Below, one piece after another: positions 1 through 4,788 of a stretch of DNA of 6,071 nt. The position numbers were made by a program, and so were the translations under genes. Within the stretch, counting starts at the first letter, position 1. Every line of letters starts with the position of its first letter. The stretch lies in the NCBI GenBank assembly GCA_031281985.1, contig JAITEO010000011.1:1-6071 (forward strand), given 5' to 3'. The stretch is from Zoogloeaceae bacterium. GTDB lineage: Bacteria; Pseudomonadota; Gammaproteobacteria; Burkholderiales; Rhodocyclaceae. The notes beneath the pieces were generated by a model that did no database searches, was not told the origin of the DNA, and saw only the letters and a program-made list of their open reading frames with translations.

Positions 1-25
1 CGCCCGGTGTCCGCGCTCTGGATGA

Positions 26-34
26 CACGGTGAA
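26..34. repeat. Left copy of 9-bp target-site duplication
   Basis: CACGGTGAA stands directly outside the left terminal repeat and is repeated identically, in the same orientation, at 525-533 directly outside the right terminal repeat. It is perfectly conserved, which suggests an insertion that is not ancient. Confidence 0.75.
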
Positions 35-56
35 GGGTGCGATGAAAAGTGGAGGA
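35..56 (+). repeat. Left terminal inverted repeat
   Basis: It matches the reverse complement of 503-524 at 21 of 22 positions; the only difference is G at position 41 against A in the other end. Similarity stops abruptly inside position 56. Confidence 0.82.
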
Positions 57-85
57 AAACCGTCCAGACGAAGCGCCGCCGAGCA

Positions 86-385
86 CGGGAGGCGTCCTGA
101 AGGGACGCAACTCTGATAACCCCCGGCGTCAGCCGGGGGGAACATGGCCTCAAGATCAGGTAGCCCCAACGGGGCGCTACATCGTGCAGCCGCATCGGTA
201 CATGCGTCGTTTCCGGCAGAGCCGCTACCACAATCGTTTTTCGTACACGGGTGCAACGAATGTTTTTTCCCATGCTGCCGCTGCGGGTAACGCCCCGTTG
301 GGGCTATCCAGGGTGGGGGATGGGCCGCCATGCCCCCGGCTGACGCCGGGGGTTATCGAAATTACGTCCCTTCGGGACGTTCCCG
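86..385. repeat. Large imperfect inverted repeat with six mirrored hairpins
   Basis: The left arm (about 86-180) and the right arm (about 290-385) are reverse complements, with a stretch of about 24 identical bases covering the central hairpin (116-139 against 333-356). Each arm carries three short hairpins in mirrored order. The outer pair is 92-108 and 364-380, the latter a 7-bp stem with a TTC loop. The middle pair is 120-139 and 333-352, an 8-bp CCCCCGGC/GCCGGGGG stem with a 4-nt loop. The inner pair is 163-175 and 292-304, with GCCCC/GGGGC stems around 3-nt loops. The roughly 110-bp centre is weakly similar between arms near its edges. Short GC-rich palindromes of this style are often dispersed in many copies in bacterial genomes; that these are such repeats is inference. 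Confidence 0.8.
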
Positions 386-502
386 GATTTTCAAATGTGA
401 TCGCGCTCGAAAAAAGAGCGGGGTTTCGTGGTTGATTTCGATACGGCTGGCGGAAAACTTTGGATTGTACCCAGATAAACGGGTGCAAATATCACTTTGA
501 CA

Positions 503-524
503 TCCTCCACTTTTCATTGCACCC
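503..524 (-). repeat. Right terminal inverted repeat
   Basis: This is the partner of 35-56. Its outermost 8 bp (TTGCACCC, 517-524) also pair perfectly with GGGTGCAA at 481-488, so the right end could fold on itself. A further direct copy of GGGTGCAA lies at 249-256. The left end lacks a comparable nearby partner, so the two ends are not equivalent. Confidence 0.82.
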
Positions 525-533
525 CACGGTGAA
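525..533. repeat. Right copy of 9-bp target-site duplication
   Basis: This is an identical direct copy of the sequence at 26-34. It sits between the right tip of the element and the candidate promoter of the downstream gene. Confidence 0.75.
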
Positions 534-540
534 ATTCAGT

Positions 541-569
541 TTGACTTAGGCGTCCCGCATGGATAGAGT
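541..569 (+). promoter_or_regulatory. Candidate sigma70 promoter for the ankyrin-like gene
   Basis: TTGACT (541-546; five of six consensus -35 bases) is separated by exactly 17 bp from TAGAGT (564-569; four of six consensus -10 bases). Transcription would start near 576 and leave a leader of about 117 nt before the ATG at 693. The -35 box begins only 7 bp beyond the right target-site duplication, so the mobile-like element sits directly upstream. This is read by eye against the consensus and is not proof of activity. Confidence 0.45.
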
Positions 570-587
570 GAGCGCCTTGTAGCGGAC

Positions 588-654
588 GCAACCGACACGG
601 CGCGCCGGTTGTCGATGTCCCTGCCGCGCTTGCCGCAACCCGTGCATGGCAAGC
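588..654 (+). other. Leader region with two potential RNA hairpins
   Basis: In the untranslated leader of the downstream gene, CAACCG (589-594) can pair with CGGTTG (606-611). An overlapping alternative pairs CGACA (593-597) with TGTCG (610-614). Further on, GCTTGCC (628-634) pairs perfectly with GGCAAGC (648-654) across a 13-nt loop. A T-run at 674-680 follows 19 nt later, too far away for an ordinary terminator. No known riboswitch class is recognised. The stems may be incidental in GC-rich DNA. Confidence 0.25.
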
Positions 655-681
655 CTTGTTCGCAATGGAAGTGTTTTTTTC

Positions 682-687
682 AGGAGG
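682..687 (+). promoter_or_regulatory. Shine-Dalgarno site of the ankyrin-like gene
   Basis: AGGAGG stands 5 nt before the ATG at 693. It is a near-perfect ribosome-binding site and decides the start codon in favour of 693 over the in-frame ATG at 609. Confidence 0.8.
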
Positions 688-692
688 AGAAG

Positions 693-1532
693 ATGAACAA
701 GATCGTCTTGATTTTGATCCTGGCGGCCGTTCTCGTGCTGGTCGTGTTGCTCCTGAAACCCGCGCCCGTCCCGGCGGTTCCCAGCGCGGAATTGAATCGG
801 GAATTGTGGCAAGCCGCGCTCCATGATTGCGACGTGGAAAAAGTAAAGGAACTGGTGAAGAAAGGGGCGGATATCAACCAGACCGGCGATGAGGGCTTCG
901 ACGCCTTGTTGATCAACACGGCCAGGATTGGCGAATTCAAGGACGCCAGCCTTTTTTCGCTGGTGGCCATCCGCACCAATTCCTTTGGCGGCATGAGAGA
1001 ACGCTGCCGGGAAACCGCCCGCTATCTGAGTTCCATGGGCGCGGCGGACAGCGGACACTATCTGGGTTTTTGCATTGGCAATCGGCAGTATGAAACCCCG
1101 CTGGTCTTTGAAAATGAACACATGAAAATCACTTTCAAATGGTATGATCTTCTCGGAATATCGCAGGGCGAGATAGAAAAAAAGACCGTGGAACCCATAA
1201 GGATACACAGCGAGACCAGCGTCATAAACGGAACGAAGCGTTTTCGCAGATGGGAAAGAACGCCGGATGCCAAGGACGAGTTCATGGCTACGGCTTTCAT
1301 CGTGGTCAGGGACTGGCCGTTGCACTTCTACATCCCCAGAGGCATCACCATCAATCGTGACCATTACCGCGAGTTTCCCAAAATCGTCGACAACAAGCTC
1401 AAACTGGTCAAGGAGTTTACCCTGACCTACGAATACAGGGGCCAGACCTACCAGTTCGAACTGCCTGAAATCGTCCAGGAAATCGACATGCAGGACTACG
1501 AAATCCTGTGCCGCGCTCCGAACGTCATGTAG
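693..1532 (+). CDS. Membrane-anchored protein with ankyrin-like segment
   Basis: The product is 279 residues long and of unknown function. Residues 3-21 form a strongly hydrophobic segment with no cysteine lipobox, followed by a Pro/Ala-rich linker (22-31). This suggests a single N-terminal membrane anchor or uncleaved signal with the rest in the periplasm. Residues about 37-79 look like one ankyrin-type repeat (ELWQAALHDCDVEKVKELV, then KKGADIN). Residues 103-118 (ETARYLSSMGA) resemble a second, degenerate helix pair. The remainder (about 125-279) is rich in aromatic and charged residues, probably mixed beta structure, and I do not recognise it. The ATG at 693 is chosen because AGGAGG (682-687) lies 5 nt upstream and the hydrophobic anchor starts there; the in-frame ATG at 609 would bury the anchor behind 28 unlikely residues. 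The gene looks visibly less GC-rich than the efflux operon it converges on. Ankyrin modules usually bind proteins, so a binding or inhibitor role is possible but unproven. Confidence 0.85.
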   Translation: MNKIVLILILAAVLVLVVLLLKPAPVPAVPSAELNRELWQAALHDCDVEKVKELVKKGADINQTGDEGFDALLINTARIGEFKDASLFSLVAIRTNSFGGMRERCRETARYLSSMGAADSGHYLGFCIGNRQYETPLVFENEHMKITFKWYDLLGISQGEIEKKTVEPIRIHSETSVINGTKRFRRWERTPDAKDEFMATAFIVVRDWPLHFYIPRGITINRDHYREFPKIVDNKLKLVKEFTLTYEYRGQTYQFELPEIVQEIDMQDYEILCRAPNVM

Positions 1533-1572
1533 CGAAGAAGCAGGCCAAAGGTATCTGGCGGCGAATCCGGAC

Positions 1573-2778
1573 TCACTCGTGCCGGAGCGCCTCGATGGGA
1601 TCCAGCCGGGCGGCGCGGCGGGCGGGCATGTAGCCGAACAGGACGCCGATGGCGGCGGAGAACAGGAAGGAAACCAGGTTGATGCCGGGGTCGAAATCGA
1701 AGGGCATTTGCGTAACGGAAGAAAGGATCAGGCAGGCCATGAAGGCCAGGACGATGCCCAGTATCCCGCCCAGCATGGAAAGCGCCACGGCCTCGATGAG
1801 AAATTGCAGCAGCACCTCGTGTTCCAGCGCGCCAATCGCCAACCGGATGCCGATCTCGCGCGTGCGCTCGGTGACGGAAACCAGCATGATGTTCATGATG
1901 CCGATGCCGCCCACCAGAAGACTCACCGCCGCCACCGCGCCCAGGAGCGTGGTCATGGTGCCCACGGTGCTGGAGAGCGTTTCGGCTATCTGGCGCGTGT
2001 CCATGATGGTGAAATTGTCGTCTTCGCTTTCCGCCAGCTTCCTGCGCTCGCGCATCAGGCGGCGAATCTGCGCCATCACCTGCGTGGAATCCGCGCCGTC
2101 GCGCATGGACAGCAGGATGACGCTAACGTCCTGCGGTTTGCCGATCAATCGGCGCTGCGCCGCTTTCAGCGGCATGAGCACCATGTCGTCCTGATCCATG
2201 CCCATCGCGCCCTGTCCCTTGGACACCAGAAGACCCACCACCGGACAGGAAAAATTCTTGACGCGAATCTGCGCGCCCACCGGATTTTGTCCCCCAAAGA
2301 GCTTGTTGCGCACCGTCTCGCCAATGACGCAGACCGCGCGTCCCGATTGCTGCTCTTCTTCGGAAAACGGACGCCCGGAGGCAAACTGCCAGTTGCCGAC
2401 CGTGAAATACTCATTGGTCGATCCGGTCACGGTCGACGACCAGTTTTCATTGCCAGCCACCAGCGGCGCGCTGCGGCTGACGGTCGGCGCGACCGCCCGC
2501 AAGGACCATATCTGCGCTCTTATGGCATCCGCATCACTGATGCGAAACGCCGCCGAGCCGAAGGCCGCCGCGCCCATGCGCTGGCCGGGACGCAGAATCA
2601 ACAGGTTGCTGCCCAGGCTGGAAATCTGCTCGCTCACCATGCGCGTCGCGCCATTGCCCAGCGTCACCATCGTAATCACCGCCGCCACGCCGATGACGAT
2701 GCCAAGAATGGTGAGAAAGGAACGCATCAGATTGCGGCGGATTTCCCGCAAGGCGAGCAGGATGGCGTTCAGGTACAT
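1573..2778 (-). CDS. MacB-type ABC transporter permease
   Basis: This is the inner-membrane permease subunit of a MacB-like exporter, 401 residues. It transmits ATP-driven motion to the periplasmic adaptor rather than forming a classic channel. A first membrane helix (about 19-41, ILGIVIGVAAVITMV) is followed by a long periplasmic domain (about 45-270) of the MacB_PCD type. An FtsX domain follows with three helices (about 273-300, 325-354 and 366-384). The conserved cytoplasmic loop SVTERTREIGIRLAIGA (301-317) and the ending PARRAARLDPIEALRHE are typical of the family. It is the last gene of the operon and has no fused ATPase, so it represents the split form of MacB. The ATG at 2778 lies 2 bp after the ATPase stop, with GGGGAGA 6 to 7 nt upstream. 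An in-frame TTG at 2784 would sit right against that site and is less likely. All family landmarks are present and the gene looks intact. The substrate is unknown; macrolides, peptides and lipopeptides are known for relatives. Confidence 0.95.
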   Translation of the reverse strand: MYLNAILLALREIRRNLMRSFLTILGIVIGVAAVITMVTLGNGATRMVSEQISSLGSNLLILRPGQRMGAAAFGSAAFRISDADAIRAQIWSLRAVAPTVSRSAPLVAGNENWSSTVTGSTNEYFTVGNWQFASGRPFSEEEQQSGRAVCVIGETVRNKLFGGQNPVGAQIRVKNFSCPVVGLLVSKGQGAMGMDQDDMVLMPLKAAQRRLIGKPQDVSVILLSMRDGADSTQVMAQIRRLMRERRKLAESEDDNFTIMDTRQIAETLSSTVGTMTTLLGAVAAVSLLVGGIGIMNIMLVSVTERTREIGIRLAIGALEHEVLLQFLIEAVALSMLGGILGIVLAFMACLILSSVTQMPFDFDPGINLVSFLFSAAIGVLFGYMPARRAARLDPIEALRHE

Positions 2779-2780
2779 GC

Positions 2781-3491
2781 TCAATCTCCCCGCTCTGGCC
2801 GCATGGCGTCGCTTTCCAGCGCGCCATCGACGAAATGCACGACGCGCTTGGCATAGTGCGACATGTCGGCTTCATGCGTGACCATCAGTATGGTGATGCC
2901 CTGTTCGCGGTTCAGGCGCACCAGCAGTTCCATGATTTCGTGGCTGCGCGTGCTGTCCAGGTTGCCGGTGGGTTCGTCCGCCAGCAGCACCATCGGCTGG
3001 GTTACGATGGCGCGGGCAATGGCGACGCGCTGATGTTGTCCGCCGGAGAGTTCCGCCGGCGTGTGCGTTTCCCAACCGGAAAGCCCGACATGCGCGAGCG
3101 CCTGCCGCGCGGCGGCGTGGCGTTGCGCGGCAGGTTCGCCGCGATACAGGAGCGGCAGTTCCACGTTTTCCTGCGCCGAGGTGCGCGAGAGCAGATTGAA
3201 GCCCTGAAAGACGAACCCCAGGTAATGCCGCCGCAACAACGCCCGCTGGTTGCGGTCGAGCCGTTCCACATGCACGCCCTGGAAGAGATACTCGCCAGAA
3301 GTGGGTGCGTCCAGGCAGCCGAGGATATTCATTGCCGTGGATTTGCCGGAACCGGAAGGCCCCATGATGGCAAGGAATTCTCCCGGCATGATGCGCAGAT
3401 CGACGCCGCGCAGCGCCTGGAACGCCGTCTGTCCCTGACCATAGGTCTTGACCACGTTCTGGAACTCGATCAGCGCCTCGTCCTTCTTCAT
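2781..3491 (-). CDS. MacB/LolD-type ABC transporter ATP-binding protein
   Basis: This 236-residue cytoplasmic ATPase powers the neighbouring permease. All nucleotide-binding motifs are in order: Walker A GPSGSGKST (44-52), Q-loop glutamine in VFQGFNL (Q96), signature LSGGQ (148-152), Walker B VLLADE (168-173) with catalytic E173, D-loop NLDS (177-180), and switch histidine H206 in VTHE. The signature continues as HQRVAIARA where most relatives have QQRVAIARA, a mild variation. Length and motif layout match the MacB/LolD/SalX group, in which a separate ATPase dimer pairs with FtsX-type permeases. The ATG at 3491 is preceded by GGAGAAGGG ending 7 nt upstream. Its stop lies 2 bp before the permease ATG, so the two are very likely translated together. 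It starts 31 bp after the adaptor gene ends. LolD-type function is less likely, because the adaptor and outer-membrane channel next door point to a tripartite exporter. Confidence 0.96.
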   Translation of the reverse strand: MKKDEALIEFQNVVKTYGQGQTAFQALRGVDLRIMPGEFLAIMGPSGSGKSTAMNILGCLDAPTSGEYLFQGVHVERLDRNQRALLRRHYLGFVFQGFNLLSRTSAQENVELPLLYRGEPAAQRHAAARQALAHVGLSGWETHTPAELSGGQHQRVAIARAIVTQPMVLLADEPTGNLDSTRSHEIMELLVRLNREQGITILMVTHEADMSHYAKRVVHFVDGALESDAMRPERGD

Positions 3492-3498
3492 GCGCAGA

Positions 3499-3507
3499 CC
3501 CTTCTCC
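3499..3507 (-). promoter_or_regulatory. Shine-Dalgarno site of the ATPase gene
   Basis: On the minus strand GGAGAAGGG ends 7 nt before the ATG at 3491. It lies in the 31-bp gap after the adaptor gene and supports independent initiation of the ATPase within the operon. Confidence 0.65.
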
Positions 3508-3522
3508 GCGTCGTCCTGCGCG

Positions 3523-4788
3523 TCACTTTTTGATTTCCTGGTATTCGGTGATGACGTCCATCCCCGCGGACAGTTCGCCGCCCAACACTTCCGTATGGCT
3601 GCCGTTGCTGATGCCGATCTGCAGTTTCACGGGTTGCGGCGTGTCGTTTTGCAGGATCCACGCGGTGGGTTCCGCTTCGTTGGAGCGGTCGGCGCTTTTG
3701 GGGCGCTGGCGGCGCGGCGGCGCGGGCATCAGGCGGGCGAGGAAACTTCTCGTGTCGGGCGCGTCCTCGCCGGGCGGAGCGAAGCGCAGGGCGGCATTGG
3801 GGATGAGCAGCGCCTTGTCGCGCCGCGCGGTGATGATTTCCGCCGCCGCCGTCATGCCGGGGCGCAGGGCCAGATCGTCATTGGCGACCTTGAGCACGGT
3901 GGTGTAGGTGACGACGTTGTCCGTGGTGGTCGCGCCCAGATCGACGCGCTCGACCGTGGCGGGAAACTTGCGGTTGCCCCAGGCCGCCACCGTGAAGGTG
4001 GCGTTCGTGCCTTCCTGCACCTGGCTCACGTCGGCCTCATCGACATTGACGTGCAATTCCATCTGGGTCAAATCTTCGGCGATGACGAACAGCACGGGCG
4101 TGGTCATCGCCGCCACCACGGTCTGCCCCGGTTCCACCTCGCGCGCCAGCACCACGCCATCGGACGGGGAACGGATGGTGGCCTTGTGGATATTGGTCTG
4201 GTCGGTCATCAGGGAGGCGCGCGCCTGCGAGACTTCGGCACGGGCGCTGGAAAGATTGGCGCGGGCGCGCTTCACGGCGGCCTCCGCGCTTTCGAGTTCC
4301 AGGAGGGAAGGCGCCTTGCCGCCGGAAAGTTCCGCCACCTTCTGCATGCGCGCGAAGGCGGCGGAACTTTCCGCCAGGGTCGCCTCGGCCTGCGCCACGT
4401 TGGCTTCCGCCGCGGTGACCGCCGCCTGCGAACGCGCCACGGAGTCCTTCAGCTTGGAAATATCCAGTTGCGCGAGCAGTTGCCCCTTGCGCACCTGGTC
4501 GTTTTCCCGCACCAGCACGGATTCCAGCGTGCCGGAAAGTTCGCTGCCGACATGCACCGTGCGCGTCGGCTGCAACGCGCCGCTGGCGGAAACGCTGACC
4601 ACCAGCGGCCCTTCACGCGCCGCTTCCGTGAGATAGCGCAGTTTGGGCGCGGAAGCGCCAAAGAAGAGAAAGAGCGCCAGCGCCGCCAGCGCCAGCGCCA
4701 CCGCCAGCGCCGGAAAGCGCCAGCGCCGCCACAGGGAAGCGTGTTGGCCGCGCTCGGCGAGCAGGTTTTCCAGGGAAGATGCGTTCAT
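3523..4788 (-). CDS. MacA/HlyD-type periplasmic adaptor (membrane fusion protein)
   Basis: This 421-residue adaptor should bridge the inner-membrane ABC transporter and the outer-membrane channel. Residues about 25-44 (FPALAVALALAALALFLFF) form a single N-terminal membrane helix. Residues 76-110 hold the first half of the lipoyl domain (VGSELSGTLESVLV, then DQVRKGQLLAQLD). Residues 111-200 are an Ala-rich helical hairpin that likely contacts the channel. Residues 201-236 hold the second lipoyl half (ATIRSPSDGVVL, then VEPGQTV). Residues 240-322 form the beta-barrel domain ending LRPGMTAAAEI, and 325-421 the membrane-proximal domain starting LLIPNAALRF. A Pro/Arg-rich insert (about 338-374) interrupts that last domain. 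The ATG at 4788 overlaps the upstream channel gene's stop as ATGA. No Shine-Dalgarno is visible before it, so translation probably depends on re-initiation from the upstream gene. An in-frame ATG at 4851 would add 21 residues overlapping the upstream gene and is rejected. Confidence 0.94.
   Translation of the reverse strand: MNASSLENLLAERGQHASLWRRWRFPALAVALALAALALFLFFGASAPKLRYLTEAAREGPLVVSVSASGALQPTRTVHVGSELSGTLESVLVRENDQVRKGQLLAQLDISKLKDSVARSQAAVTAAEANVAQAEATLAESSAAFARMQKVAELSGGKAPSLLELESAEAAVKRARANLSSARAEVSQARASLMTDQTNIHKATIRSPSDGVVLAREVEPGQTVVAAMTTPVLFVIAEDLTQMELHVNVDEADVSQVQEGTNATFTVAAWGNRKFPATVERVDLGATTTDNVVTYTTVLKVANDDLALRPGMTAAAEIITARRDKALLIPNAALRFAPPGEDAPDTRSFLARLMPAPPRRQRPKSADRSNEAEPTAWILQNDTPQPVKLQIGISNGSHTEVLGGELSAGMDVITEYQEIKK
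4676..4730 (-). repeat. GGCGCT-rich low-complexity tract in the adaptor membrane helix
   Basis: On the minus strand the hexamer GGCGCT and close variants (GGCGGT, GGCGGC) recur in near-tandem through this stretch. It encodes the Ala-Leu/Ala-Val run of the adaptor's membrane helix. The repeat is in frame and of 6-bp period, so length changes would add or remove whole dipeptides. Confidence 0.6.

Larger units (their letters stand above)
3..116 (+). other. Possible 3' end of an upstream gene, altered by element insertion
   Basis: The reading frame starting at position 3 is open from the window edge, reads PGVRALDDTVK up to position 35, and then runs into the mobile-like element, stopping at TGA 114-116. 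If the element and one copy of its 9-bp flanking duplication are removed in thought, the same frame reads PGVRALDDTVKFSLT and stops at TAG 547-549. This suggests, as an inference, that the element landed five codons before the end of a plus-strand gene and replaced its last four residues with a roughly 27-residue tail. Only about 11 codons are visible, so an open frame by chance is quite possible. The frame starting at position 1 offers an alternative end (TGA at 31-33). No product can be named. Confidence 0.25.
35..524. mobile_element. MITE-like non-autonomous element, 490 bp
   Basis: The two ends are inverted repeats of each other over 22 bp with one mismatch (35-56 and 503-524); they share the core GTGCRATGAAAAGTGGAGG and begin with GGG at the outer tip. 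Immediately outside both tips lies the same 9-bp sequence in direct orientation, CACGGTGAA (26-34 and 525-533), as expected of a target-site duplication. The interior has no credible transposase frame; most of it is a palindromic repeat. This fits a miniature or deletion-derived element moved in trans by a transposase encoded elsewhere. Nine-bp duplications are known in several IS families (for example IS4, IS5/IS903, IS256 and IS1 groups), so the family stays open. The TGAAAAGTGGA core recalls IS21-type ends, but the tips and the duplication length do not fit that family well. Confidence 0.82.

Noticed and set aside
86..385. CRISPR array from the repeated GC palindromes
   Set aside because: The units are inverted and mirrored, not regularly spaced direct repeats, and there are no uniform spacers.
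49..435. 128-codon plus-strand open frame inside the element
   Set aside because: It starts within the terminal repeat, has no ribosome-binding site and merely translates the hairpin repeats into a Pro/Gly/Arg-rich product. No domain or transposase motif is visible.
225..488. 87-codon minus-strand open frame inside the element
   Set aside because: It covers the right arm of the palindrome on the other strand, with low-complexity content and no recognisable family features.
35..524. Assignment of the element to the IS21 family from its TGAAAAGTGGA core
   Set aside because: IS21 elements normally end in TG/CA with shorter duplications. Placing the end at TG (38) leaves no adjacent direct repeat, whereas 35-524 gives a perfect 9-bp duplication.
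628..680. Rho-independent terminator in the leader of the ankyrin-like gene
   Set aside because: The stem ends at 654 but the T-run starts about 19 nt later, too far for intrinsic termination.
546..1364. Minus-strand open frame opposite the ankyrin-like gene
   Set aside because: The plus strand has a near-perfect ribosome-binding site, a membrane anchor and an ankyrin-like motif. The minus-strand product lacks a start signal and recognisable features.
1533..1590. Bidirectional terminator between the convergent genes
   Set aside because: Only a 5-bp TCCGG/CCGGA pairing with an 11-nt loop and no T-run is present, and it overlaps the permease coding end.
1579..2856. Long plus-strand open frame opposite the permease
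   Set aside because: It is rich in His, Arg, Gln and Gly, as expected of the antisense of a GC-rich gene. The minus strand encodes a clear MacB-type permease.
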